DNA of 64,000 nucleotides from UBA11403 sp963784615 (lineage in GTDB: Bacteria > Pseudomonadota > Gammaproteobacteria > Legionellales > Legionellaceae), in assembly GCA_963784615.1 (NCBI GenBank), contig CAWASG010000001.1, forward strand, positions 1 to 64,000, given 5' to 3'. Shown here piece by piece: positions 43,588 through 52,981 of the stretch. Each line of letters starts with the position of its first letter. Position 1 is the first letter of the stretch. Under the pieces are notes generated by a model. It searched no databases. It saw only the letters and a program-made list of their open reading frames with translations, and was not told where the DNA came from. Both the position numbers and the translations under genes were made by a program.

Positions 43588-44535
43588 CTAAAAGGATAAG
43601 AACGATTCTATTTCTTGCAGGCTTGATAAACGATAATAGGTTTGTAATTCGTCGATACTCAGCCGGTCTTTGAAATAATACCTAACCAGCGATTTACTTT
43701 GTAACACCGCTTGATGTTCGCTTTCGAGTGCTGTCAAAAGTTGTAGGTGAGTGATAAAAAGGGTTGTTAGACGCGCATAATCAATATTTCCCTTTTCACC
43801 ACCGAGTAATTCTTGAAAAATCCACGGCTTCCCAGTGCCTGCGCGGCCAATCATCACCCCGTCACAACCTGTTTTTACCAGCGCCCGTTGCAGTGAGTAG
43901 AGATCTGCGATGTCACCATTTGCGATAACAGGTATTGAGATTGATTGTTTGATTTGAGCGATTTGTTGCAAGTCGCAGGGTTGGTCATAATCATCGCGCC
44001 AACGTCTGCCATGAACGATCAACGCATCAGCACCGGCATCTGCTATCCCTCTGGCAAGAGCAATGTCATTGATATTCCCTTGAAGTCTAATTTTAACAGT
44101 AAGAGGACATTGGATAGCAAGGCGAATCGCTTTTACAATCGCGAGTAAGCGCTGAGGTTCTTCAAGTAACATGCTTCCTGCGCCTTTTTTTCGAATCTTA
44201 GGCTTAGGACAACCACAATTGATGTCAATCAAATCAGCGCCGAGGTGTTCAAGTTTGATGGCGGCCTCTGCCATTACGGTTGGATCTGTTCCGGCAATTT
44301 GATAGCAGAGCACCTCTTCTTCTGGCGATCGATAAAGATAGCGACCATTGGGTTGATGTTTATGGAGAACATCGTGAGCAGATAACATTTCCGACACGCA
44401 GTAAGCAGGGGGGGTGAAAAGTGAAAACAGTTGACGAAAAGGGGCGCAGCTGAATCCAGCCAAAGGGCCTTGAATTAATCGGTGCTTGAGTGTCAGGGAG
44501 CCAATAGACAGGGGCTGATTAAAGTTTGAAAGCAT
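43588..44535 (-). CDS. tRNA-dihydrouridine synthase (Dus family)
   Basis: About 315 residues. A TIM barrel FMN enzyme: start LIQGPLAGFSCAPFRQL, the catalytic Cys loop DINCGCPKPKIRKKGAGSML, KIRLQG, ALIVHGRRW, PVIANGDI and GVMIGRAGTGKPWIF. It reduces uridines in tRNA. The start MLSNFN at 44535 gives the normal length; the longer frame to 44625 overlaps the upstream gene. Which Dus subfamily (A/B/C) is not certain. Confidence 0.88.
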   Translation of the reverse strand: MLSNFNQPLSIGSLTLKHRLIQGPLAGFSCAPFRQLFSLFTPPAYCVSEMLSAHDVLHKHQPNGRYLYRSPEEEVLCYQIAGTDPTVMAEAAIKLEHLGADLIDINCGCPKPKIRKKGAGSMLLEEPQRLLAIVKAIRLAIQCPLTVKIRLQGNINDIALARGIADAGADALIVHGRRWRDDYDQPCDLQQIAQIKQSISIPVIANGDIADLYSLQRALVKTGCDGVMIGRAGTGKPWIFQELLGGEKGNIDYARLTTLFITHLQLLTALESEHQAVLQSKSLVRYYFKDRLSIDELQTYYRLSSLQEIESFLSF

Positions 44536-44599
44536 GGAAGATAGTGTTTGTGATGCTGCGGGGATTTGAGATCCCCGCAATGCCAGATGAATGGTTATT

Positions 44600-45274
44600 C
44601 TATTCTCTACCTGAAAAAGCACCAAGCAGATTCAATAAGCTGATAAACAAGTTATAAATAGAGACGAACAAAGATACCGTCGCTGAAATATAATTGGTTT
44701 CACCACCGTGGATGATTTCACTGGTTTGGAACAGAATTAAACCGGATGAAATCAACATAAATGCAGCTGAAATGATAAGATTTAACATCGGCATTTGGAA
44801 GAAAAGATTAGCAAGCATAGCCAGTACAACAACCATCATTGCAACAAACAAGAACCCGCCCATGTAGCTGAAATCTTTTCGCGTCGTCAGTACATATCCC
44901 GATAAGGCAAAGAAAATAAGACCAGTACCACCTAAAGCCGTTGCAATTAATTGCTGACCATTAGAATAGTGATCCATATACATATTGAGAATGGGGCCTA
45001 GTGTGTAACCGAGAAAACCCGTAAAGGCAAACACACTAAGAATACCCCATGGACTATTTTTCAATGAATGGGTTAGAAACATTAAACCATATACGCCGCC
45101 TATCATAAGCAGAGGGTTCATAGGACGTGCGCCTATTGCATAGGAAACATATGCAGTCACTGCACTGAACATAAACGTCATACTCAACAATAAGTACGTA
45201 TTACGCAGTACCTTATTGGTTGAAAGCACTGACTCTCCATTACGAGAAAGCGATGATACCGTATTCCTATTCAT
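44600..45274 (-). CDS. Bax inhibitor-1/YccA family membrane protein
   Basis: 224 residues with seven hydrophobic helices. Family features: VLRNTYLLLSMTFMFSAVTA at the first helix, SSGLILFQTSEIIHGGETNY near the sixth, and a C-terminal NLLGAFSGRE. Bacterial YccA interacts with FtsH and moderates its proteolysis. FtsH is encoded at 29507, not adjacent. Confidence 0.9.
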   Translation of the reverse strand: MNRNTVSSLSRNGESVLSTNKVLRNTYLLLSMTFMFSAVTAYVSYAIGARPMNPLLMIGGVYGLMFLTHSLKNSPWGILSVFAFTGFLGYTLGPILNMYMDHYSNGQQLIATALGGTGLIFFALSGYVLTTRKDFSYMGGFLFVAMMVVVLAMLANLFFQMPMLNLIISAAFMLISSGLILFQTSEIIHGGETNYISATVSLFVSIYNLFISLLNLLGAFSGRE

Positions 45275-45386
45275 AAATTACTCCAGAAAGTTAGTTCTTA
45301 AGTTTAATTTTAGCACAGATTTTCAATCTAAGTTAGTCTAGCTGGATGCGCTTCTAAAAACAAGATATTGAACCGTGACACTCGTA

Positions 45387-46586
45387 TTAAAATAGTCTAT
45401 ATTTTATTCGATAAGAATGTATGACCACACCAATCAGTGCTACTCCAGAAAAACCAGCGCCTGTATAAAAGGTAAATGGCGCCCCATACCTGTCCCAGAG
45501 AAGTCCCGCAACGGCGCTTGCGATCAGCATCGAGATTCCGCTGACCAAATTGAAAAAACCATATGCAGTACCACGCAGCCGGGCTGGTGATGAATCAGCG
45601 ACCATTCTTGCCAGTAAGCCTTGTGTCATTCCCATGTGAATACCCCATAAAGACACTCCTGTAATGATGATAACCCAGCGATCGTTGATGGAAAGTACCA
45701 AGTCAGCCATGATGAGTACCACAAGGCCAAGTGCTAACAGTTTGGAGTGATTTACCTTATCGGAGAGTTTGCCGAACGGATAGGCTGTAAGGGTATAGGC
45801 AAGGTTCATGATGACTAACACCAGCGGGACCAGGGCAGCTGGGATCCCACCTTGGTGTGCGCGTAGCAATAAAAAAGCCTCACTAAACCGGGCAAGCGTA
45901 AATATGGCACCAATGCCAACTAACCACCAGTAGGAAGGACTTAATCGCTTTAGACTTTTGCGGCAAATTGGATTGAAGCGTGCGGCATTGCCATTTATAT
46001 TGGGCTCATGAACGTAAAAGAAGAGTAGGGCCAGAGACAAAAAACCGGGAATTACTGCAATCCAGAATACCGCTCTGAAATCATTGGCTAACAATAGCAT
46101 CAAGCCTAACGCAAGTAATGGACCAATTAGCGAGCCTAAGGTGTCGAGAGATTGGCGTAACCCAAATGAAGCACCACGTATATGTAAGGGTGAAATATCC
46201 GCGACCAGGGCATCACGGGGTGCGCCACGCATCCCTTTGCCAATACGGTCAATAAATCGTGCTGTAATCACGGTTCCAAGTGTTGTTGCAATAGCAAATA
46301 GAGGCTTGGCCAAGGCCCCCAAGGCATAACCGAAGACGGCAAGTCCTTTACGTTTTCCCAGATAATCACTCCAGACACCTGAAAATACCTTGACGATGAG
46401 TGCAGTTGATTCAGCAGCCCCTTCAATGAGGCCAATTACGAAGATGCTTGCGCCAAGTTGGGTTGCCATGAATAAAGGCAGTAAACTGTGGATCATTTCA
46501 GATGAGAGATCCATCAACATGCTGACGAATCCAAGAGCCCATATGCCTGAGGGGATCTGAGCAAACATGTTCTTTTTTGCGGGCAT
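45387..46586 (-). CDS. MFS transporter
   Basis: About 399 residues, 12 predicted helices. MFS signature loop WSDYLGKRKGLAVFGYALGA between helices 2 and 3, and the second-half equivalent GKLSDKVNHSKLLALG. The start MPAKKN at 46586 has an AGAGG site 6 bases upstream. Substrate unknown; the family includes drug and small-molecule efflux. Upstream lies an R3 repeat. Confidence 0.85.
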   Translation of the reverse strand: MPAKKNMFAQIPSGIWALGFVSMLMDLSSEMIHSLLPLFMATQLGASIFVIGLIEGAAESTALIVKVFSGVWSDYLGKRKGLAVFGYALGALAKPLFAIATTLGTVITARFIDRIGKGMRGAPRDALVADISPLHIRGASFGLRQSLDTLGSLIGPLLALGLMLLLANDFRAVFWIAVIPGFLSLALLFFYVHEPNINGNAARFNPICRKSLKRLSPSYWWLVGIGAIFTLARFSEAFLLLRAHQGGIPAALVPLVLVIMNLAYTLTAYPFGKLSDKVNHSKLLALGLVVLIMADLVLSINDRWVIIITGVSLWGIHMGMTQGLLARMVADSSPARLRGTAYGFFNLVSGISMLIASAVAGLLWDRYGAPFTFYTGAGFSGVALIGVVIHSYRIKYRLF

Positions 46587-46608
46587 TGTAAACCTCTTTC
46601 TTTGGTTT

Positions 46609-46738
46609 AAGTCATCGTTTCGCCACTTCAGTGGCATTTGTCAAACACGCTATACGCATCCATGCCGCTCTCGAAAGGCATCCGTGCCTTTCGAAGGTTT
46701 GACAAATGCCACTGAAGTGGCGAAACGATGACTGTGAC
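46609..46738. repeat. R3 palindromic repeat
   Basis: GTCATCGTTTCGCCACTTCA... mirrored by TGAAGTGGCGAAACGATGAC; inner arms as at 43431. It separates the MFS and acyltransferase genes. Confidence 0.8.
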
Positions 46739-46740
46739 CC

Positions 46741-47652
46741 CTATCTATCTACTGCTTCCTTCATCACCGTAATCAACGCATCTTTCGTTGCCCACTGATC
46801 ATTTATCCATGCTCGAAAGCTATCCTGCGTATAACCATCCTGCAGCGCATCTTCAGAACAGGTAAAAATTTCTGGAACCTCCAATTGGCGTATGTTGACG
46901 CTGATTGTTTGGATGCGACGGCATAAAAAATCCCATAATGTAGTGTTGGGCTTTGGGTAGACGATGGTGACATCAATCAACGGTTGTAATTGTTTCCCCA
47001 TAGCGCTGATGACCTGCCCGATTCCGCCCGCTTTAGGTTTTAGTAAATGCAGGTAAGGTGATTGTTGATTTAGGTGCTTTTCTGGCGTGTAGCGCGTGCC
47101 TTCAATAAAACTGATGATGGCCGACGGATAACTCTTGAACAGTTTCAATGCTTTTTGCGTGGCTTTGATATCGGCCCCTTTTTTATGAGGATTTTTCTCA
47201 ATGTACTCTTTTGAGTATCGCTTCATAAATGGACAACCCATTGCCCACCATGAAAATCCAAATAAAGGCACCCATTTGAGTTGTGCTTTGACAAAAAACT
47301 TAAGCACGGGTATTTTTTGATGAAAAAAGTTTTGCAAAATCACAATATCTAGCCAGCTTTGATGATTCGCAATGACGAGGTACCATTGTTGTGAATTAAA
47401 TTGCGTGATTCCGGTGATCTTCCATTCCACAGGACAAAAACGTTTAGCATAGGCCGTTGTCATCCCGCTCCAAATGACCGCCATGTGATCAACACCTTTT
47501 GTGCAAGCAATTCGCCACGCTTCAATGGGAATAAGTTTAAACAGGCCAATGATCAGAATCGGAATAAAACATAAGCTGGTTATCACGGTCAGGCTAATAA
47601 GCGCAAGAATACCGTAAAGGATGCCGCTTTTAGGGTGCGTCTTTGTTTGCAT
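46741..47652 (-). CDS. Membrane acyltransferase (PlsC/YihG-like)
   Basis: 303 residues. An N-terminal membrane helix, then the acyltransferase box NHQSWLD (HX4D) and FIEGTRYTPEK. The layout matches the YihG/LPLAT family that acylates lysophosphatidic acid or related lipids. It is 6 bases from the upstream PLP-enzyme gene; cotranscription is likely. Confidence 0.85.
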   Translation of the reverse strand: MQTKTHPKSGILYGILALISLTVITSLCFIPILIIGLFKLIPIEAWRIACTKGVDHMAVIWSGMTTAYAKRFCPVEWKITGITQFNSQQWYLVIANHQSWLDIVILQNFFHQKIPVLKFFVKAQLKWVPLFGFSWWAMGCPFMKRYSKEYIEKNPHKKGADIKATQKALKLFKSYPSAIISFIEGTRYTPEKHLNQQSPYLHLLKPKAGGIGQVISAMGKQLQPLIDVTIVYPKPNTTLWDFLCRRIQTISVNIRQLEVPEIFTCSEDALQDGYTQDSFRAWINDQWATKDALITVMKEAVDR

Positions 47653-47658
47653 TTTTTC

Positions 47659-48813
47659 TTATTTCCTTAAGGCATAATCTAAATCGGCTATCATATCATC
47701 AATATATTCAATGCCAATGGATAAACGCACCAATCCATCGACGATACCCAATTTCTGTCTTTGTGCCGCGGGTATAGACGCATGCGTCATGATGGCGGGG
47801 TGCTCAATTAAACTTTCAACACCGCCTAGACTTTCGGCCAAGGTAAATAATTCGCATCGTGATAAAAATCGGGTTGTATCTTCAAGACTGCCATCGATGA
47901 CCATTGTGATCATTCCGCCAAAATCATGCATTTGTTCAATGGCTAGTGCATGTTGTGGATGTGAAACAAGACCTGGATAGATGACCTTGGATATACGTGG
48001 ATGACGCTCCAGCCATGCTGCCATCGCGCGTGCGTTCTCACAATGGCGTTGCATGCGAATAGGTAATGTTTTTAAACTTCTCAAGACCAAATAACTATCA
48101 AAGGGTCCGGCAATGCCGCCCGAGGCGTTTTGTAAAAAAGCCATCTTCTCAGCTAATTCAGCATTATCACCAACCGCGACGATGCCGCCGACAACATCCG
48201 AATGTCCATTTAGGTATTTGGTTGCAGAATGCAGAACGATATCAAATCCATATTCTAATGGTCGCTGGATCCAGGGCGATGCAAAAGTATTATCTACGAC
48301 GCTTATTAATCCCCGTCGTTTGGCGATGGCAGCTATGGCGTTCAAATCAGCTAATTTGAGCATCGGGTTTGAAGGCGTTTCAACCCAAATCATTCGCGTA
48401 TTGGGACGAATGGCCGCTTCAATATTCTCGACGCTAGCCATGTCAACAAATGAGAACTCTAAATTTGATGTTCGCGTTTTGACTTTATCAAATAAACGAA
48501 ATGTACCACCATATAGATCATCCATGGCAATGACGTGCTCACCAGCATTTAACAAATCTGTCACGGTATTAATAGCCGCCATTCCTGAACCGAAGGCAAA
48601 TCCGCGTGTGCCAGACTCAAGACTCGCGAGACATGCTTCATAAGCATGACGTGTTGGATTGTCTGTCCGTGAGTATTCATACCCCTGATGAACGCCGGGT
48701 GCCGATTGGCGATAGGTTGAAGTCGCATAAATCGGTGTCATGACTGCGCCAGTGCTTGGGCAAGGTTCCTGCCCCGCGTGAATCGCACGTGTATTAAAGT
48801 GGTTGCTGTTCAT
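47659..48813 (-). CDS. metB: Cystathionine gamma-synthase/lyase (PLP enzyme)
   Basis: About 384 residues. Cys/Met metabolism PLP family: NTRAIHAGQEPCPSTGAVM, YSRTDNPTRHAYE, AFGSGMAAIN, VVDNTFASPW, and the PLP Lys in HSATKYLNGHSDVVGG. The C-terminal AESLGGVESLIEHPAIMTHA fits gamma-synthase or gamma-lyase. ATG 48813 has GGAG upstream. It makes or cleaves cystathionine in Met/Cys interconversion; synthase versus lyase is not resolved by sequence inspection. Confidence 0.88.
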   Translation of the reverse strand: MNSNHFNTRAIHAGQEPCPSTGAVMTPIYATSTYRQSAPGVHQGYEYSRTDNPTRHAYEACLASLESGTRGFAFGSGMAAINTVTDLLNAGEHVIAMDDLYGGTFRLFDKVKTRTSNLEFSFVDMASVENIEAAIRPNTRMIWVETPSNPMLKLADLNAIAAIAKRRGLISVVDNTFASPWIQRPLEYGFDIVLHSATKYLNGHSDVVGGIVAVGDNAELAEKMAFLQNASGGIAGPFDSYLVLRSLKTLPIRMQRHCENARAMAAWLERHPRISKVIYPGLVSHPQHALAIEQMHDFGGMITMVIDGSLEDTTRFLSRCELFTLAESLGGVESLIEHPAIMTHASIPAAQRQKLGIVDGLVRLSIGIEYIDDMIADLDYALRK

Positions 48814-48949
48814 CGGAAACTTCTCCATGTTGAGGGCAGGGCAAAACTAAATAGAAATGATACTAGCATTTCTATTTGAATTTAGGCAAAATAGTTCTGC
48901 ATTTTTGCATGAATTTTTTGACGATGAATGTTAATAAAGGGGATTGTTT

Positions 48950-49657
48950 ATGAAAATAAAATTAGTCGCTGCAGCGGCCATGGGATTGGTGATGTCATCG
49001 ACAATGGCTGCAACAGATGTAACGACACTTAAAACTGATACTGACAAGTTGTCATACAGTATTGGTGATGATTTAGGTAAAAATTTCAAACGACAAGGCA
49101 TTGATATCAATGCTGCAGTCATGGCGCAGGGTATTAATGACGGGATGACGAATAATCCTAAATCGTTGATGACCGACGATCAAGTGAAAGAAGTCCTGGC
49201 GAAGTTTCAGAAAGATGTAATGGCGAAACGTGCTGCAGAAGTTTCTAAAAAATCTGATGAAAACAAAGCTGCTGGTACAAAATTTTTATCTGAAAACAAA
49301 GCTAAGCCTGGCGTCGTCACATTGCCGAGCGGCTTGCAATATAAAGTTATCAAAAATGGTTCTGGTGAAAAACCTTCGAAAGAAGACATGGTTACCGTTG
49401 AATATACTGGCCATTTGATTAATGGTGAAGTGTTTGACAGTACTTCAAAAACAGGTAAACCAGCGACGTTTAAACTGTCGCAAGTCATTCCAGGATGGGT
49501 TGAAGCACTTCAATTAATGCCATCAGGTTCAACTTGGGAAATCTACGTACCTGCTTCTTTAGCCTATGGCGATCGTAGCGTAGGTGGTCCAATTGGTCCT
49601 AATGAAACGCTAATATTCAATATTCATTTAGTTTCTGTGAAAAAAAGCGAAGCTTAA
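48950..49657 (+). CDS. mip: Mip-like FKBP-type peptidyl-prolyl isomerase
   Basis: 235 residues. Signal peptide about 1-21. An N-terminal helical dimerisation domain (LSYSIGDDLGKNFKRQGIDI, AVMAQGINDGM), a long linker helix, then the FKBP domain: VTVEYTGHLINGEVFDST, QVIPGWVEALQLMPSGSTWE, PASLAYGDRSVGGPIGPNET. This is the layout of Legionella Mip / E. coli FkpA-FklB: a periplasmic or surface prolyl isomerase and infection factor in Legionella. ATG 48950 follows AAAGGGG. Confidence 0.93.
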   Translation: MKIKLVAAAAMGLVMSSTMAATDVTTLKTDTDKLSYSIGDDLGKNFKRQGIDINAAVMAQGINDGMTNNPKSLMTDDQVKEVLAKFQKDVMAKRAAEVSKKSDENKAAGTKFLSENKAKPGVVTLPSGLQYKVIKNGSGEKPSKEDMVTVEYTGHLINGEVFDSTSKTGKPATFKLSQVIPGWVEALQLMPSGSTWEIYVPASLAYGDRSVGGPIGPNETLIFNIHLVSVKKSEA

Positions 49658-49664
49658 TTCGACT

Positions 49665-49770
49665 GTAGGTTGGTGCGTAGGTTGGGTTGAGGCTGGTAAG
49701 CCGAAGCCCAACATGATGATATTGTTGGGCTTCGGCTTACCAGCCTCAACCCAACCTACGCACCAACCTA
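49665..49770. repeat. R1 palindromic repeat
   Basis: GGTTGGGTTGAGGCTGGTAA and mirror, with extended GTAGGTTGGTGCGTAGG edges; between mip and ampG. Confidence 0.8.
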
Positions 49771-49809
49771 CTCCGATTAACTCACTTAACTTTAGAGTCA
49801 AAGGCACTA

Positions 49810-51072
49810 ATGAACAAACGCCTTTTCATTGTATTTATTCTTGGATTTTCCTCTGGTCTTCCTATGGCTCTAGTCAGCAGCACGCTTCAGGCGTGGTATG
49901 CGAGTGCTGGAATGCCCGTGATGGCGACAGGCATGCTCAGTTTATTGAGCCTGCCCTATGTTTATCGAATGCTCTGGGCTCCTATAGTCGACCGATATTC
50001 TTTATTACGAATCGGCAAGCGACGCAGTTGGATGCTCTGTACCCAAGTTTTGATCTTAATCGGATTGAATCTTATGGCCTGGGGATCGCCCATACAACAC
50101 CCCAGCTGGATGGCTTTTCTCGCATTTCTTCTTGCGTGTTGTTCATCAACGCAAGACATTGCCATTGATGCACACCGTACTGAATACTTACCCTTTCCTG
50201 AGCATGGCATTGGTGCATCGCTTGCGGTATCAGGTTACCGTCTGGCGATTGTTCTCTCAGGAGGGGTCGCGCTGATACTTGCGCAGCATTTTGGTTGGGC
50301 CGCGACCTATCGCGTGATGGGTTTATTAATGATACCCGGAATGATAGCTACTTTATTGAGTCCTGAGCCTTCAAAAACGGATATGTCTCCGTTGAGTTTG
50401 ATGGGTACGTTTTTGTCTCCATTGAAAGAATTATTGTCTCGTCCAGGTATTTTGTCGTTATTACTGTTTATCTTCTTTTTCAAATTAGGTGAAGCCTTTA
50501 CAGCCTCGACCAGTGGCATCATGATGCCATTTCTCATTCAAGGACTGGGTTTTTCTTTGGATACTGTCGGCATAGTTAATAAAGTTGTCGGTGTCGTTTC
50601 GCTGTTGATAGGGGGGCTATTCTCCGGGATTATTTTGATGCGATGGTCGCTTTATAAAGCATTGGTTAGTTTTGGTTTGTTGCAAGCAGTTACTAATTTA
50701 TTATTTGTTGCTTTGGCGATGAAAGGTAACCACATTGAGTTGTTTGTTCTCGCGGTCATCGGCGATAATTTTGCCGCAGGAATGGGCACAACCGCTCTTG
50801 TCGTATTCATCATGCGTCTCGTAGACAAGCGTTACACTGCAACTCAATTTTCCATCTTCGTTTCTATTGCAGCACTTCCACGCGTTTTATCTGGCCCTGT
50901 GTCAGCCATCATTGAATCGTCTTTTGGTTGGGTAGGGCTCTTTCAAGCCTCATTTTTGTTAGCCCTGTGTTTTATTCCATTTTTGGGCGTGGTACGGCGA
51001 TCGATTTTAAACAGTACAGTGCCAAATCATGATGAAGACGATAGAAATGCAATCCCGAATGGATCAGCGTAG
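49810..51072 (+). CDS. ampG: AmpG-like muropeptide MFS permease
   Basis: 420 residues, about 12-14 helices. AmpG features: FILGFSSGLPMALVSSTLQA at the first helix, LPYVYRMLWAPIVDRYSL, SSTQDIAIDAHRTE and GDNFAAGMGTTALVVFIM. It imports GlcNAc-anhydroMurNAc peptides for cell-wall recycling. The 3' end touches an R1 half-repeat. Confidence 0.92.
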   Translation: MNKRLFIVFILGFSSGLPMALVSSTLQAWYASAGMPVMATGMLSLLSLPYVYRMLWAPIVDRYSLLRIGKRRSWMLCTQVLILIGLNLMAWGSPIQHPSWMAFLAFLLACCSSTQDIAIDAHRTEYLPFPEHGIGASLAVSGYRLAIVLSGGVALILAQHFGWAATYRVMGLLMIPGMIATLLSPEPSKTDMSPLSLMGTFLSPLKELLSRPGILSLLLFIFFFKLGEAFTASTSGIMMPFLIQGLGFSLDTVGIVNKVVGVVSLLIGGLFSGIILMRWSLYKALVSFGLLQAVTNLLFVALAMKGNHIELFVLAVIGDNFAAGMGTTALVVFIMRLVDKRYTATQFSIFVSIAALPRVLSGPVSAIIESSFGWVGLFQASFLLALCFIPFLGVVRRSILNSTVPNHDEDDRNAIPNGSA

Positions 51073-51104
51073 GTTGGGTTGAGCGAGAGCGAAGCCCAAC
51101 AGAA
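51068..51104. repeat. R1 half-repeat
   Basis: CGTAGGTTGGGTTGAGCGAG... single arm; it includes the ampG stop codon (TAG at 51070-51072). Confidence 0.7.
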
Positions 51105-51170
51105 CGGCGAACCAAATCGTAATATAACTCTATTCCTGAAGTAGCCTTTTGTCTAAAAATTTTTACAGTT

Positions 51171-51773
51171 TTAAAAACCAGATTTAAGATCGCAAAATGT
51201 ATCATGTTGTACAGACTGCATGAATAAATTAATTTTTGTTTTTAGTTCGTTATCACTAACAAGATTGACTTGCAGTAGATGAGTTCGTGTAAATGGATTT
51301 TCCTGTTTGTCTACTAATCTTTTTTCAATCCATGCTCGTTCAAATTTGTATGCTGGGTGATTGGGATCGAATACTGGATCATCCATAATCTCCCTACTTA
51401 ATAAACAGCAAAGATGATCTGGAATATCGTTACAATCAAACCCTGCAATCTCAGATAATGCTTTCGCATTTTTACTTTGGGCAGGCAGAGTGGTTGCTTG
51501 TACCGAATGAAATAAACTTGCGTTTAGTACTTGAGTGAATGCAGGCTCGTCGTCGACAACAAGTACTCCAAAAACGCTACTGCGCACCCGATATTCATTT
51601 TGGTTTCCTGATAGTGTTGGGCCTCCAGCTTCGTCCCAAAGGCGATTAAGATAATCGCCTCTTACTCTCGCGTCTTGCATATCAACCACGTGATCTGCAT
51701 TTTCAACCTGCTGACTTGCAGCTTGATTTGGACGAGGTCTTAATGCAAAAATTCCTGGTATTCTTGGTGGCAT
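51171..51773 (-). CDS. U-box domain protein, candidate ubiquitin-ligase effector
   Basis: 200 residues, no signal peptide. The C-terminal ~80 residues match a U-box: IPDHLCCLLSREIMDDPVFD, FERAWIEKRL, ENPFTRTHLL and NELKTKINLF. U-boxes recruit eukaryotic E2 enzymes; bacterial examples such as Legionella LubX and GobX are translocated ligases. The N-terminal 110 residues are not recognised and may bind the substrate. Secretion through Dot/Icm is inferred. Confidence 0.72.
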   Translation of the reverse strand: MPPRIPGIFALRPRPNQAASQQVENADHVVDMQDARVRGDYLNRLWDEAGGPTLSGNQNEYRVRSSVFGVLVVDDEPAFTQVLNASLFHSVQATTLPAQSKNAKALSEIAGFDCNDIPDHLCCLLSREIMDDPVFDPNHPAYKFERAWIEKRLVDKQENPFTRTHLLQVNLVSDNELKTKINLFMQSVQHDTFCDLKSGF

Positions 51774-51947
51774 GTTTTAAGCTCCGCAGGTGCTTGTAAC
51801 TTAATTATTTTGAAACAATCAATGTCTCAATACAAAGATGTGAAATATAGTATCATAAAAGCATTAAGTGATCAATAAGAGGTCTTCGGCGAGGCGATCC
51901 TTCGCGCAAAAAGACCTAACCCAACCTAGCCGGCAAGCTTATTGGAT

Positions 51948-52742
51948 TTAATCTTTTTGCTTTTCCTGAGGAGTGATACTCATGTGGTCTAAAAACTCCT
52001 GTAAATGCGGCTTGTTTTCATCGTGAAGATAAACTTGAAGGCGCTCTAATGCGTTATCATACTCAGATTGATTGATAACGCCGCGAATAAGTTCAAAGCG
52101 CAGATAAACGCAATAGGTATTTAATACATCTGTTTCACAATAATTACGGATCTGGCTAAGATGTCCGGCCAAATATTCATCCCATACGTGCGCGCCGCTC
52201 ATGCCCATTTTTCCTGGAAATCCGAGCATGGAAGCGATTTGATCCAGCGGGGCGAATGCTTTGTTTTGATACGCAGCGATAACGTCCATGAGATCCAGGT
52301 GACGGTAGTGAAAGCGGTTTAAATAGTTGTTCCAGCGAAACGCTTGTTGATTTTCCCCTGATTCCCAGTAGGTTGGCGCAGGAATGCCATGTAAAAGAGC
52401 CCTATAGTGCAATACCGGTAAATCAAATCCGCTGCCGTTCCAACTGACAAGTGTTGGGGTATGTTTGTCAATGCCGCCAAAGAAACGCGTGATTAATTCT
52501 TTTTCATCCGATGTTTCATCCCCCAATGACCAAACCTTAAGTTGCTTCGCATTGCAGAGCACGAGTGAAATGGCGACAATCTTTTGCAAATAGTGAGGGA
52601 GAAAGTCGTTGCCTGTTTTTGCTCGCCGTAAAGCAAACAACGCTTGGGCGGTGTCTTGGTCTGATAGATCCTGGAGATTATATAATTTGCGACCCGCGTC
52701 AACATCGGGAATCGTTTCAATATCAAATACTAAGATGGTCAT
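51948..52742 (-). CDS. Predicted 3'-5' exonuclease (DnaQ-like, PolB-exonuclease type)
   Basis: About 264 residues. RNase H-fold exonuclease motifs: ExoI VFDIETIPD, ExoII SWNGSGFDLPVL, ExoIII region YCETDVLNTYCVY. HRHLD... is the middle Asp segment (YRHLDLMDVIAAY). It is a stand-alone proofreading-like nuclease seen in many gammaproteobacteria. ATG 52742 is chosen since AGGA precedes it; the longer frame runs into an R1 repeat. Confidence 0.87.
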   Translation of the reverse strand: MTILVFDIETIPDVDAGRKLYNLQDLSDQDTAQALFALRRAKTGNDFLPHYLQKIVAISLVLCNAKQLKVWSLGDETSDEKELITRFFGGIDKHTPTLVSWNGSGFDLPVLHYRALLHGIPAPTYWESGENQQAFRWNNYLNRFHYRHLDLMDVIAAYQNKAFAPLDQIASMLGFPGKMGMSGAHVWDEYLAGHLSQIRNYCETDVLNTYCVYLRFELIRGVINQSEYDNALERLQVYLHDENKPHLQEFLDHMSITPQEKQKD

Positions 52743-52777
52743 GGAAGTCCTGTGTGGAGTTTGAACAAAGCTGCTTG

Positions 52778-52868
52778 CGTGTAGGTTGGGTTGAGGAAGG
52801 TCAAGCCGAAGCCCAACAAAACCATCCATGTTGGGCTTCGGCTTGACCTTCCTCAACCCAACCTACGC
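52778..52868. repeat. R1 palindromic repeat
   Basis: Variant with GAGGAAGGTCAAGCCGAAGC arms; between divergent genes at 52742 and 52982. Confidence 0.8.
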
Positions 52869-52981
52869 TCATATCGCCTGCAAAGCGGTAATTAGTTCTC
52901 TTATTTTGAACGATCACAGTGACAAATCAAGATTTAATTCGTTAAAATAGGTGGAAATTGACGTATTAGGAGCAAGAACAA

